DNA of 64,000 nucleotides from Megaustenia siamemsis (lineage: Eukaryota; Mollusca; Gastropoda; Stylommatophora; Ariophantidae): the NCBI GenBank assembly GCA_032433765.1, contig JAVIAB010000160.1, forward strand, positions 38,404,223-38,468,222. The letters are read 5' to 3'. Positions 1-10,185 of this stretch are shown piece by piece; position 1 is the first letter of the stretch, and each line of letters starts with the position of its first letter. The notes below the pieces were generated by a model that had not been told where the DNA came from, did no database searches, and saw only the letters and a program-made list of their open reading frames with translations. The position numbers and the translations under genes are program-made.

Positions 1-650
1 GAATTGTTCATGTAGAAATAGATGTTGGATGATATTCACAAGAAACTATAGAGGTTATAGAGAAACAGGGAAAAACATAGGAAGATATAAATAAGAAATA
101 TTAGAGATATAAGGAGAGACAGGGAGACATAAATTAGAAAAGAAAGAGATAGACAAAGAGGACGATAGAAAAACAAATCAAAATAAGACAGAGAGTATCA
201 TTCAGATATTAGATACAAAACGATCTTAGAAAAGAGAAATTCTTCTAAAATAATACTAAAAAACATGCAATTATGCCGAAAGAAACAGTAACAAAACATT
301 GCAAATGTTGCACATAAAAAAAAAGATACAAATCTCACACAGCCTATTGATATTGATTTATCTTTTCTCTTAAATCTCGAACGGGGTAGATGAGATCACA
401 TTACATCTCGTCTGCAGTTTTCACATCGACTGAGATATATCTCCAGAATTTTATGTCTCATGTTTTTTCTGGCACTTGAAATGGGATAGATACAACCCAG
501 ACAAAGTGGGAACTGCAGACGGGGACATAATCTGATCTCATCTAAATGTATATTTAATCTGGCAATATTTCTTTCCCTTTACAGCTCTATTTTTTTGTTT
601 TCTTCATCTATGTTTCTTATGTGACGAATCGTGCATTCATTTAACACAGG
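1..650. other. No gene seen; A- and purine-rich DNA
   Basis: Short A/G-rich runs fill the first 300 bases. I see no coding pattern, no tRNA-like boxes and no match to the repeats elsewhere in the window. Confidence 0.5.
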
Positions 651-738
651 ATGTTTCTCTTCCTATGGAACTCGGCATTTCTTTACTGGGATCTACCACT
701 AAATACTAATCTGAATGGAAAAGGATGGAAACGGCAGG

Positions 739-886
739 ACAAAATCAATAACAGAATTATGGAAAAGAAAAGGACATCACCTCTGTGCAAAATCAATAAC
801 AGAATTATGGAAAAGAAAAGGACATCACCTCTGTGCAAAATCAATAACAGAATTATGGAAAAGAAAAAGACATCACCTCAGTGCAA
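739..886 (+). repeat. 48-bp segment in three tandem copies
   Basis: Three near-identical copies of a 48-bp segment (starts AAAATCAATAACAG, ends ATCACCTC..GTG) lie directly 5' of an RTE-a fragment. The end of the unit corresponds to RTE-a ORF sequence near 39,350, so the triplication arose within or at the edge of a truncated element. The segment stays open in two forward frames, but those peptides are by-products of the repeat. Confidence 0.8.
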
Positions 887-1230
887 TTAAAACAGGTAAA
901 TGAATTTAAATATTTGGGGACTTTGTTAACCTCAGACGGAAGATGTACAAAAGAGGTGAGATACAGAACGGCTCAGGCAAAAGCAGCCTTCCAAAAACAA
1001 TCATCATTTTTTGGCCTGTAATGAGAAGAGAACAACTGAAATATATTGTAATAACTTGAAAAATTGAGGGACGAAGAGATTGATGGAAGCAAAGAGAAAA
1101 AAATACCAGACAGCTTAAGAGAATGGCTTGACAGAAGGTCAACAACAGAAATGATAAATAACTGTCGAGATCGAAAGTTGTGGAGAGACATGATCACCTA
1201 CGCCAGCAGGCCCAGTACTTGATGGTGATG
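880..1230 (+). mobile_element. RTE-a LINE, 3' fragment with internal deletion
   Basis: The sequence encodes the C-terminal end of a non-LTR ORF in broken frames (EFKYLGTLLTSDGRC, then a tail with REQLKYI and the terminal ATGATCACCTACGCCAG motif) and ends in a GATGATGAT-like tail. Compared with the copy ending near 40,006, about 265 bases are missing: the join runs from the AKAALQK region straight into SSFFGHV, at a short A-rich stretch present on both sides. Several stops make it inactive. Confidence 0.8.
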
Positions 1231-1249
1231 ATGACCAGTCAAATACCAG

Positions 1250-1540
1250 TGGTTAAAAGAGATACAACGAAGACGATTGTGCTGGATAGGACACACACTA
1301 CGGAAGCCAACATAGAGTATTAAACGACAGAACCTTTTTTGGAATTCTCAAGGAAAAAGACAAAGAGGAAGACCAAAATATTCTTGTAGAAGACAGATGG
1401 AAGCAGGGATGAAGATGATGGGGAAGACATGGAATGATCTTAAAAAAGTGGCAAGAAACAGAACGGCTTTGAAAATGTTGGGTGAAGACCCCTGTTCCAC
1501 AGTAAGCTGACAGAAAGATAAAGAGAAGACTACTACAGCC
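1250..1540 (+). mobile_element. RTE-c LINE, 3' ORF fragment
   Basis: The forward translation with a few stops reads RRLCWIGHTLRKPT, then QGKRQRGRPKYSCRR, then MGKTWNDLKKVARNRTA. This order is the standard C-terminal end of RTE-type endonuclease-reverse transcriptase ORFs. The same end occurs at 8,285-8,400 and, on the minus strand, at 13,908-14,375. The fragment is 5'-truncated and broken. Confidence 0.8.
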
Positions 1541-1619
1541 ATCTAATATAGAAACAACAAAGAAGGTGGTTTGCATATCTAGAACGAATGTCGTGCGATT
1601 CCTTACCATACAAGGCATA

Positions 1620-1692
1620 CATTAAAAGTGGACAAGGCAGAGAGCAAGAGGCAGACCTAGAGGAAGATGAACAACAACATTCAAAATAAAGG
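1620..1692 (+). mobile_element. Possible RTE-like ORF scrap
   Basis: A short forward reading gives QRARGRPRGR, resembling the GRxRGRPR motif near the end of RTE ORFs. It is wedged between the RTE-c fragment and a SINE-3 tail and is too short to assign. Confidence 0.3.
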
Positions 1693-1699
1693 TACAGTA

Positions 1700-1812
1700 C
1701 GAGACTTCAATCGGCGTCTTAGCACGCGAGTTTTCATCCATAGGTGCCCGGTCGCCTATCCCGAAGTGTACGGAGACTTCTGAATAGTGTCGCTTCAAGC
1801 ATCGAAACATCA
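1700..1812 (-). mobile_element. SINE-3, 3' part
   Basis: On the minus strand this matches the last ~110 bases of the full SINE-3 copy at 3,229-3,554: the run GTTTCGATGCTTGAAG, the paired GAAGTCTCC and GGATAGGCG blocks, and the end GACGCCGA..AAGTCTCG. The tRNA-like head is absent, so the copy is 5'-truncated. Confidence 0.75.
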
Positions 1813-1949
1813 AAAATCAAAGATACGCTATAAAAACCTTAACTTACAATGATTGATATCGCCAAAAGTGCGAAAACCAGAACTTTGTATCTCACACGGC
1901 TACATGAGTAAGTGAAGAAAGGAATAAAAAAAAGATAGATAGACTGATA

Positions 1950-2075
1950 GAATAAAGAAAGAAAGAAAGAGAAAGAAAGAAAGAAAGAAAGAAAAAATGA
2001 AAGAAAGAGAGAGAGAGAGAAACAAAGAAAGAAAGAAAGAAAGAAAGAAATAGAGAAAGAAAAAAGAAAGACCAC
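1950..2075 (+). repeat. (GAAA)n microsatellite
   Basis: Imperfect GAAA/GAGA purine repeat. The long S/F/L-rich reverse reading is a repeat artefact. Confidence 0.9.
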
Positions 2076-2418
2076 TAAATACTCGCTTCTTCTGAGTGCA
2101 TCAACACATTTTCCAACTCTCCTTTATGAACATCACAAGCACTGTCCACTAAAAGTCGCGAAAGACATCCTACTTTGTGCCTGGACACTCACTAATATAA
2201 CAGTGATCAGCAGTGAGGCGCGCCAGGAAGGCTGTCCTACTCTGTGTATCAAAAAGTAAGCACCAAACATTCGAGTCGCATTTGTTTCATTTCCCGCACA
2301 AGGAACGCATCACTGTCCAAACTTCGGTACAGTATCATCAAGGCTTCTGGAGTTATTGAGGAAATACCGAGGTTCTCGGCCAGTGAAGTATTCTGTTTCA
2401 ACAATTAAAATGCGTCCA
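2076..2418. other. No gene or recognised repeat
   Basis: Ordinary-complexity DNA with no convincing frame and no match to the other repeats in this window. Confidence 0.4.
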
Positions 2419-2427
2419 TTGTAATCT

Positions 2428-2709
2428 AGGAGCCTCGGTGGCTGAGTGGTTAGTGTTCCCGCTTTCTGACCAGAAGGTTCCGGGTTCGATCCCTAGAAGT
2501 GGCGGAATCTTTTTTTCGGACTGACAAGGCTCCGGGGTACACCCTGCCTCTAAAAATTGGTACCAGAGATTTTTCTGGGAAGCAAAAGCGGCCTGCCGTG
2601 ATACCGACCACATCCCCCCAAAATATGCCGTGGTCATAGAAAAAAATGGTCACTAACACCTTATTCCCCATACGCCTAGCAAGGCGTGAAGGGAACCTTT
2701 ACTTTACTG
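2428..2709 (+). mobile_element. SINE-2, full-length tRNA-derived SINE
   Basis: The head carries pol III box A (TGGCTGAGTGG) and box B (GGTTCGATCCC) about 45 bases apart. The body ends in a 3' hairpin, ACGCC-TAGCAA-GGCGT, and an ACTTT-type tail. A 9-bp direct repeat, TTGTAATCT, flanks it at 2,419-2,427 and 2,710-2,718, a typical TSD of a LINE-mobilised SINE. Confidence 0.88.
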
Positions 2710-2744
2710 TTGTAATCTCGTACTGTATTTATAACGTAATTGAG

Positions 2745-2862
2745 TTATTGAGTTATTTGCGGGTCATCATCATTGCACTCCGAACATGTCCATGGGTGCT
2801 CAGATCCCCTACTCAGCAATTCCCTCAGTGTCCAGCGACTGACGACTCCAGTTCTATGTATA
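2745..2862 (-). mobile_element. Relic of RNase H-encoding repeat
   Basis: This piece closely matches part of the larger copy at 32,875-33,290 (shared CAGTGTCCAGCGACTGACGA and flanks). Read on the minus strand it corresponds to the region after the RNase H motif, including CPEC-like sequence. It lies just 3' of a SINE-2 insertion. Confidence 0.65.
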
Positions 2863-2953
2863 ACGTAATTGTTTGTTTTAAATAAGGACAATTTGTTTGC
2901 CAGTGTATTTTCATTGTGTTTTTATTGATATTATTGTATTTGAAGGTAATATA

Positions 2954-3205
2954 TGTAATAAAAGAAAAAGTAAAGAGCCCCGTCACGCCAAGTGGCTTAT
3001 AGGGAATACGGTGCTAGTGACCATATATTTTACAGACCATCATCACATGATTTTGGGGGTAATGTGGTTAGTATAACGCCCGTGCCGCTTTACTTTCTCA
3101 GAACAAAATCCGGTACCCATTTAATGCTGGATGAATCCAAAAGAAGTCGGTTGGGATCGAACCTTTTGTCCTTTGTAGTCCAGTTCACTAACCACTGAGC
3201 TCCCT
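2954..3205 (-). mobile_element. SINE-1, full length
   Basis: Reverse complement of the abundant SINE-1: the right end holds tRNA-like box A (GCTCAGTGGTTAG) and the left end the tail. A perfect 14-bp TSD, TTGAAGGTAATATA, lies at 2,940-2,953 and 3,206-3,219. The sequence is diverged from other copies, so it is an older insertion whose TSD survived. Confidence 0.9.
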
Positions 3206-3228
3206 TGAAGGTAATATAATTACTCTTT

Positions 3229-3554
3229 AATGGGGGCTTCGGTAGCCTAGTTCAGAAAACCACCCGACTGGCTGCCGATGTTCGGACAATCTGTGTTCGA
3301 TTCCCGCTGGGAGCAGTGTGAGTTGTACTTGTGGTTGGAAAAAAAATACCCCTGCGGTCGATCCAGTAGCTGGCAGAAATGGGTACCAGTGTAGTAGTAC
3401 TCTTGGAAGGTGAGGAATGCCGCCTCGGATCGTGAGTTTCGATGCTTGAAGGGACACTATCAAGAAGTCTCCTAACACTTCTGGATAGGCGGTCGAGCAC
3501 ATATTGGTAAAAATTCGCGTGCTGAGACGCCGAATCAAGTCTCGTTCTTTACAT
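3229..3554 (+). mobile_element. SINE-3, full length
   Basis: A tRNA-like head (box A-like TCGGTAGCCTAG, box B GTGTTCGATTCCC) is followed by a ~240-bp body unlike SINE-1/2. A 9-bp TSD, TTACTCTTT, lies at 3,220-3,228 and 3,555-3,563. The body recurs on the minus strand at 1,700-1,812, confirming a dispersed family. The TSD lies directly beside that of the SINE-1 insertion. Confidence 0.82.
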
Positions 3555-3782
3555 TTACTCTTTGATATATAATATTCATGCTAAACGAAATAGTCAAGCA
3601 ATTAAAGATGAACAATAGAACTTCCTTGTCACTACCTGTGATGTTAAGGGAATATAGATTTTAACTGTCAAGATTTCTTTAACGTGAGCGATTGCACACT
3701 TGAACTACCCAAGATTAGCAGGGGAGGGTAACGTCACGAAGAAATCACGGATTAATTTTTTTTTTTTTTGAAAAAAAAAAGT

Positions 3783-5290
3783 GTAACAAGAAAAGACATA
3801 GTGAGGAATGATGAAAATACTGAGTGTAACAAGAGACGGAGTGAGAAATGATGAAACTACTGAGTGTAACAAGAGACGGAGTGAGAAATGATGAAAATAC
3901 TGAGTGTAACAAGAGACGGAGTGAGAAATGATGAAAATACTGAGTGTAACAAGAGACGGAGTGAGAAATGATGAAAATACTGAGTGTAACAAGAGACGGA
4001 GTGAGAAATGATGAAAATACTGAGTGTAACAAGAGACGGAGTGAGAAATGATGAAAATACTGAGTGTAACAAGAGACGGAGTGAGAAATGATGAAAATAC
4101 TGAGTGTAACAAGAGACGGAGTGAGAAATGATGAAAATACTGAGTGTAACAAGAGACGGAGTGAGAAATGATGAAAATACTGAGTGTAACAAGAGACGGA
4201 GTGAGAAATGATGAAAATACTGAGTGTAACAAGAGACGGAGTGAGAAATGATGAAAATACTGAGTGTAACAAGAGACGGAGTGAGAAATGATGAAAATAC
4301 TGAGTGTAACAAGAGACGGAGTGAGAAATTATGAAAATACTGAGTGTAACAAGAGACGGAGTGAGAAATGATGAAAATACTGAGTGTAACAAGAGACGGA
4401 GTGAGAAATGATGAAAATACTGAGTGTAACAAGAGACGGAGTGAGAAATGATGAAAATACTGAGTGTAACAAGAGACGGAGTGAGAAATGATGAAAATAC
4501 TGAGTGTAACAAGAGACGGAGTGAGAAATTATGAAAATACTGAGTGTAACAAGAGACGGAGTGAGAAATTATGAAAATACTGAGTGTAACAAGAGACGGA
4601 GAGAGAAATGATGAACATACTGAGTGTAACAAGAAGTGGCAAAGTGAGGAATGATGAAAATACTGAGTGTAACAAGAAAAGACATAGTGAGAAATTATGA
4701 AAATACTGAATGTAACAAGAGACGGAGAGAGAAATGATGAACATACTGAGTGTAACAAGAAAAGACATAGTGAGAAAATACTGAATGTAACAAGAGACGG
4801 AGAGAGATGATGAAATACTGAGTGTAACAAGAAAAGACATAGTGAGAAATGATGAAAATACTGAGTGTAACAAGAAGTGGCAAAGTGAGAAATGATGAAA
4901 ATACTGAGTGTAACAAGAGACGGAGTGAGAAATTATGAAAATACTGAGTGTAACAAGAGACGGAGTGAGAAATGATGAAAATACTGAGTGTAACAAGAGA
5001 CGGAGTGAGAAATTATGAAAATACTGAGTGTAACAAGAGACGGAGTGAGAAATGATGAAAATACTGAGTGTAACAAGAGACGGAGTGAGAAATGATGAAA
5101 ATACTGAGTGTAACAAGAGACGGAGTGAGAAATGGTGAAAATACTGAATGTAACAAGAAGTGACAGAGTGAGAAATGAGGAAAATACTGAATGTCACAAG
5201 AAGTGACAAAGTGAGAAATGAAGAAAATACTGAATGTAACAAGAAGTGACAGAGTGAGAAATGAGGAAAATACTGAGTGTAACAAGAGAC
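3783..5290. repeat. 40-bp minisatellite, about 37 copies
   Basis: The unit contains GAGACGGAGTGAGAAATGAT and ends ACTGAGTGTAAC. The core (about 3,830-4,600) is nearly homogeneous, while the 4,600-5,290 side has diverged units with deletions and GTGGC/GTGAC variants, a homogenised centre with a degenerate edge. As 40 is not a multiple of three and the reverse unit lacks stops, all three minus frames stay open for hundreds of bases; these are not genes. Confidence 0.97.
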
Positions 5291-5481
5291 ACACTTTTCA
5301 AAGAATTTGGGGCATTTACAGAAATTAGGTGCTGGTTCATATCAAGAAACAACTGTCTTGGATGTTTGTACATGTCACACCCCTAGACAAGCCCTATAAA
5401 ACAAGACACAGTAGCAGTGGGAGCGGTGGAAGGACAGACATAGACAACATGACGGAAATAAATGCCTGGATAAATACAAGG

Positions 5482-5742
5482 CGGGAGCCGCGATAGCTCA
5501 GTGCTTAATGAAATGGGCTACACAGGACAAGAGGTAGGGTTCGATCCTAATCGACGGCTTCCGGTTCACCCAGCCTTTAATGGGTACCGGATTTTTTCTG
5601 AGAAAGTAAAGCGGCACGGGCGTAATACCGACCACATTACCCCAAAAATCATGTGCTGAAGGTCTGTAAAATTTATGGTTACTAACATCATATTCCCTAT
5701 ACGCCACTTGGCGTGACGGGGACACTTTACATTTTTATACTT
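5482..5742 (+). mobile_element. SINE-1, full length
   Basis: Begins GGGAGCCGCGATAGCTCAG (tRNA-like 5' end and box A), has box B GGTTCGATCC, and ends with the hairpin ACGCC-ACTT-GGCGT plus a T-rich tail. A near-perfect 12-bp TSD (ATAAATACAAGG-like) lies at 5,470-5,481 and about 5,743-5,754. Confidence 0.9.
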
Positions 5743-5754
5743 ATAAATACAGGG

Positions 5755-6098
5755 TGTCTCACTCGCTACCGAACCCGACATTTCCTCAATAATCATTATC
5801 CTGTTTGGACGCAAAAAGTGATCACTTCCAACATAAAAAATGCACAAAATGAACACTGAGGCGAGAAGCAACAACAGCAGACACCAGCTCCATTGCCGAG
5901 TTTGAAAGGCTCGGTCAGAACAGGGTCATGTGCGAAATATAATGCGGGAAGCGCAAAGACAGTAAGAGCAAATATTGTGTGGCTTGGAGAGTCTAGAATT
6001 GCTTTACTTTGTGACGTCATCGGCTCGAGACGATAGTAGAACGACAGACTTGTAATACCGATTTGTTAATTTCTTATGCACTTTCTTTCAATTTCACA

Positions 6099-6100
<2 letters not shown>
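5755..6100. other. No gene seen
   Basis: Moderate-complexity DNA. Two overlapping reverse frames of 74 and 102 codons show no domain and run partly into SINE sequence. Confidence 0.4.

Positions 6101-6153
<53 letters not shown>
6101..6153. repeat. (ATT)n microsatellite
   Basis: About 17 perfect ATT/TAT repeats. Confidence 0.95.
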
Positions 6154-6156
<3 letters not shown>

Positions 6157-6199
6157 CCTTTTATACTTTTCTGTTTACAATTATTAACTGACTTTATCA

Positions 6200-6663
6200 T
6201 CATCATCATGTGTTTTGCCGGTTGACGTAGATGACATGTTCTTCTAGAATTCTCTATCCACAGTACATCGCATCAAATCTGTTATTGACTGTATTCCCTG
6301 CCATGACCCCCAGCTATCCAGTATCTTCTCTATTTGTCGTCCTCGATCTCTCTTTCCCTGTGTTTTGCCAATTGTAATCAGGTATTCCAACTTTCCTATT
6401 CTCATGATGTGTCTAAAAAATGTCGATCACTTCTTTCTGATGTTTTTATGAGCTCCTTTTTTTGTGTTGACCTCTTTGAGAATGTCCTTATCGGTCTTTT
6501 TAGCTGTCCAGGGAACTTTCAACATTCTTCTGAGAAGTCCTCCTCTGTGGTCTCTAATCGTCTTTTTACTTGTTTGTCAACTGTCCATGATTCACATGCA
6601 TAAGTCAGAATTGCCTTTATATAAAACCGATGAATTTTCTTTCTCACATCTATTGACATAACT
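6200..6663 (-). mobile_element. RTE-b LINE, 3' fragment
   Basis: Reading the minus strand from 6,663 gives the C-terminal ORF end of family b (WTVDKQ-type segment, RRMLKVPW, KKCSTFFRHIMR-like, a basic GKxxGRE tail), ending in the terminal GTAGGTGATCATG-complement motif and a CATCATCATCATG tail at the left. Stops and indels show it is dead. Confidence 0.82.
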
Positions 6664-6892
6664 TCAGTGTGACTTAAACCAATGTTGACTGCTACAACTG
6701 ATTTCAGCTACCCCGTACCTGTGTCATTCAACAAAAGTTTATTGATAAATCATTCAACGACTACTATCGATTTAGCTGTTTCATGGACATTTTCAATCAA
6801 GATTATGTCCGCTTGCATGGTGGTCTTGTAATTTTGGCAATTTATTGATTTTAATTTTTAAAGAATTTAGTTTTTTCTTATTGCTTGCTGTC
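6664..6892. other. No recognised feature
   Basis: AT-rich DNA between two RTE insertions, without a recognisable repeat or frame. Confidence 0.4.
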
Positions 6893-6902
6893 TGTTGATA
6901 TT

Positions 6903-7736
6903 AGGAAGAGATAATCATCATTTTTGGTCATATAATGAGAAGGGCATACTATAACCAGTGATGGAAAATGTACAACTGAAATAAACAAAAGAATAGGAAT
7001 GGCAAAATGTAATTTTAATGCCATGAAGAACAAACTAACATCAAAACAAATAACACCAGGGCTAAAACTAAGAATAGCAAAATGTTACATCTTCTCAATA
7101 TTCCTATATGGTGCAGAAACATGGACATTAGACAAGAAAACAGAACAGAAAATTGAAGCGTTTGAAATGTGGATATATAGAAGAATAGGTAGAATTGGAT
7201 GGAAGGAAAAGAAAACAAACGACGAAGTCTTAAAACAACTAAAATTGAAAAGAGAACTACTAAACACAATTCAAACAAGACAAGTGCGATTTTTGGGCCA
7301 TGTTAAAAGAGTCAACAGCCTACTAAAAGTAATCCTAGAGAGGAAAATGCAAGGTAAAAGAGGCAGAGGCAGACCAAGACTAACATGGGCGAGTAACATC
7401 AAAAGATGGACAAGTCAGCCTATGACAACCTGCACCATCAAAACAAGAGACAGAGCAGAATGGCCCTCCATGGTAGCCAGCCTTCGTTTCGGAGATGGCA
7501 CTCGATGGTGATGATGATGAATTAGAAGAGAACAGCTGGAATATATTGTGACAACTTGGAAAACTGAGGGTCGAAGAGATAGAGGAAAGCAAAGAGAAAA
7601 GATAACAGACAGCTTAAGAGAATGTCTTGGCAGAAGGCCAGCAACAGTAATTATAAATAACTGTCGTGATCGAACGTTCTGAAGAGACATGATCACCTAC
7701 GCCAGCAGACATGGTACTTGATGATGATGTATGTAT
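6903..7736 (+). mobile_element. RTE-a LINE, 5'-truncated, split by nested RTE-d
   Basis: The left part (6,903-6,942) encodes the SSFFGH segment and the right part (7,520-7,736) resumes at REQLEYIVTTWKTEGRRDRGK and runs to the ATGATCACCTACGCCAGCAG end and GATGATGAT tail. The whole is bracketed by a 10-bp TSD, TGTTGATATT, at 6,893-6,902 and 7,737-7,746. RTE-d sits inside, so this is the older insertion. Confidence 0.9.
6943..7519 (+). mobile_element. RTE-d LINE, 5'-truncated, with open 170-codon ORF end
   Basis: The forward frame 6,999-7,511 (170 codons) is uninterrupted and encodes the post-RT C-terminus of an RTE-type polyprotein: YGAETWTLDKK (residues ~37-48), IYRRIGRIGWK, RFLGHVKR (~98-105), a basic GKRGRGRPRLTW stretch (~119-130) and a W-rich end. 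It stops in the GATGATGATGA tail. The catalytic RT palm is absent, so this fragment cannot act alone. A 9-bp TSD (AATGAGAAG / AATTAGAAG, one mismatch) at 6,934-6,942 and 7,520-7,528 lies within RTE-a, proving nested insertion. Confidence 0.9.
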
Positions 7737-7800
7737 GTTGATATTGTAGCTGTCATATAGTGTTACTTATTTAAAAAAAATATTAGGGAGGACAGTAGGA

Positions 7801-8190
7801 GAAGAAATTAATAGTGCGGGCCAAACATAGGGCACCTCGTGAAGGACGGTCATAGACCTAATAAACTTTCTAGCCGGCATAAAGAGCCCCTACATTAACT
7901 GCCATGTCGGCATATGACCAAGAAATGGAAATATTGTGCTTTAGGACATCTCCATTTGATGTAGAAGACGTTGATACTTATATTTAATAGTAAGAGAAGA
8001 AATTAATAGTGTGGGCCAAACATAGAGCACCTCGCGAAGGATGGTCATAGAATTAACTAAGTTTGTTGGCGGCGTTAAAGAGCCCCTATCTTGACTGCCA
8101 TGTCGGCAAATGAGCAAGACAGGGAGATTGTGCTTTAGGACATCTCCATTTGATGTAGAAGACGTTGATACTTGTATTTGACAGTAAGAA
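7801..8190. repeat. 195-bp tandem duplication
   Basis: Two copies start with GAAGAAATTAATAGTG at 7,801 and 7,996 and share the blocks GGCCAAACATAG, AAAGAGCCCCTA, TGCCATGTCGGCA and GACATCTCCATTTGATGTAG, with about ten percent divergence. I do not recognise the source; it could be retroelement UTR. Reverse frames over it are repeat shadows. Confidence 0.9.
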
Positions 8191-8284
8191 TATGGTTTGT
8201 GTACTTGAGTTATTTTAATTGCTCTTTTGACAGTGATGATGACGTAGACTCGATTCTGAGTGGGTAAGATGTGTTTTTCCACCC

Positions 8285-8400
8285 GGGAGATGGAATGATT
8301 TTAAAAGAATAGCAAGAAACAGAACGGCTTCGAAAGTATTTGTTGAAGACCTATGCTCCACCGGGAGTTGAAAGGTAGAAGATAAGAAGAAAAAAGAAGA
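8285..8400 (+). mobile_element. RTE-c LINE, extreme 3' end
   Basis: Forward reading gives WNDFKRIARNRTASK, then EDLCSTGS and a GAAGAAGAAG-rich tail, matching the terminal part of RTE-c. It is heavily truncated. Confidence 0.75.
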
Positions 8401-8731
8401 AGAAATTAAGTTACTAACTATAAAGTAACAGTAAAAGAATAACTTTCAGTTCATGAAACGGCAGACATTAGCTCTGTGAAAACTTTGGTATCAGGTTGGA
8501 AACTCCACTTCATCTGAGAAACAAAACGGGTTAATATAATCACTATAAGTTATTGATTTGTGTGAGAATCAATACTATCGATCTGTTTTTATTAAATGTT
8601 AAATTAGTATTTGTTCAGTTGGATCATGAAGTGAGTTAGTGTGTGTTCATCAGTGTCGATAAAGATCACGTAGTTATGTTTTCTGATGACGTGAATTACG
8701 AAGATTGCTAGTGAGGCCATTGCGATGATGT

Positions 8732-8734
<3 letters not shown>
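8401..8734. other. No gene seen
   Basis: AT-rich unique-looking sequence leading into a microsatellite. Confidence 0.4.
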
Positions 8735-8770
<36 letters not shown>

Positions 8771-8778
8771 ATAAATCA
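8735..8778. repeat. (AAT)n followed by (CAT)n
   Basis: About ten AAT units followed by the CATCATCAT tail of the adjacent minus-strand RTE-a. Confidence 0.9.
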
Positions 8779-9085
8779 TCATCATCATCAGGCATCAAAC
8801 CTGCTGGCGTAGGTGATCATGACTCTCCACAACTTTCGATCTCGACAGTTATTTATCATTTCTGTTGTTGACCTTCTGCCAAGCCATTCACTTAAGCTGT
8901 CTCGTATATTTTCTCTTTGTTTCCCTTTTATCTCTTCGTCCCTCAATTTTCCCAGTTGTTACAACATATTCCAGCTGTTCTATTCTCATTACATGTCCAA
9001 AAATAATGATTGTTTCTTCCTAATTTTGGAAATTAGCTCTCTTTTTGCTTTGGCCCGTTTCAGAACGTTTTCATTACTAATCAAA
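8776..9085 (-). mobile_element. RTE-a LINE, 3' fragment
   Basis: The complement encodes the ENVLKRAKAKREL segment, the EQLEYVVTTGKIEGR-like segment and the terminal CACCTACGCCAGCAGG motif with a (GAT)n tail on the left. It is truncated at the 5' side near 9,085. Confidence 0.85.
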
Positions 9086-9598
9086 TAAATAATAAAACTT
9101 CATAATATTTAATAAAATAAATAGTAGAAATAATAAATAATAATGACAACAGACTTTCTATCTCGGGAAATAAGTCGAAGTGTCAGAGTAGGCCACTTCA
9201 GAACGAAAACAGGGTTTGTTTGGAATAAATAGTCCTATTCTAGATTGCAGTCACTTTCACTTACGGAATAGTGTTTATCTTGTGCATGATTGATTGCACT
9301 CTAGAGCTGAGCGATATCTCCGTAACACAAACTAGGACAAGGTGTATGGAAATCCTGTGTTGTCAAGGCCTCCGATCCCTTCAGTTTAGTTGGTTCATGC
9401 AAAGTGACATAATTGTGATACGGCAGGTGCCTGTAGACTCCGCCATGATAATAGTAGGATTTTCTTATTTGGTAGAGGTGCTCGAGAATACGGAATTTGC
9501 AAAAGTACGTTCAGATATGTGGACAATTTTAATGTATAATATAAGAACAAATATCAAGAACATGAGAAATGATAGTTTATTAATGATTTACCATTGTG
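9086..9598. other. No recognised feature
   Basis: One forward frame of 111 codons (9,271-9,606) has no recognisable motif and its codon use matches the AT-rich background. I would not call it a gene. Confidence 0.4.
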
Positions 9599-9609
9599 TA
9601 GTTTAGTTT

Positions 9610-9884
9610 GGAGCCTCATGGGCTGAGTATTTAATGTGCTCGCTTCCTGTCCAGAAGGATCCGGGTTCGATCATCAGTAGTTGTGGATTTTTTACGAACT
9701 TACAAGACTTCGAAGTTCACCCAGTCACTAAGAATGGGTACCAAAGATTTTTCTGGGAATTAAAGGCGGTCCGACTTGATACTGATCACATAACCCAAAA
9801 AATATTCAGTGGTCATAAACAAAATATGGTCACTAACACCATATTCCCCATACGACTAGCAAGGCGTGGAGGGAATATTTACTA
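9610..9884 (+). mobile_element. SINE-2, full length
   Basis: Same architecture as the copy at 2,428: box A GGGCTGAGTATTT, box B GGTTCGATCAT (decayed) and the 3' segment GGTCACTAACACCATATTCC followed by the degenerate hairpin ACGACTAGCAAGGCGT. An 11-bp TSD, TAGTTTAGTTT, lies at 9,599-9,609 and 9,885-9,895. Confidence 0.85.
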
Positions 9885-9896
9885 TAGTTTAGTTTA

Positions 9897-10044
9897 GTTA
9901 AGGCGAATCAATCAATCTCGGCAATAGAGCGTATGCCTACTGTTGTTGGCATTTACTTTAATTTAGTTTAGTTAAGGCGAATCAATTAATCTCGGCAATA
10001 GAGCTTATGCCTACTGTTGTTGCATCCCCCCTCAGTGTTCCATT
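9897..10044. repeat. 74-bp tandem duplication
   Basis: Two copies starting GTTAAGGCGAATCAAT at 9,897 and 9,971, about 95 percent identical. The first copy begins inside the right TSD of the SINE-2, so the SINE and the duplication share an edge. Confidence 0.88.
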
Positions 10045-10185
10045 TAGTGTATATCTAGGTCTCACCAAATACCCTAGCAATCTCTTTCATACTGAGTGAA
10101 TGATATTTTTCTCATATTAGAAAGCATGATATTCTAGTGTCAGAGATTAGATATTATATCAGCTACTGTTCCTTACTGCCTACAA

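Noticed and set aside
3705..5294. Minus-strand frames of up to 361 codons (HSVFSSFLTPS-type repeats)
   Set aside because: All three frames are open because the 40-bp unit lacks stops in reverse; no unique coding part, start context or splice signal.
9271..9606. 111-codon forward frame
   Set aside because: No motif, AT-rich codons like the background, no neighbouring exon signals, and it ends at the SINE-2 TSD.
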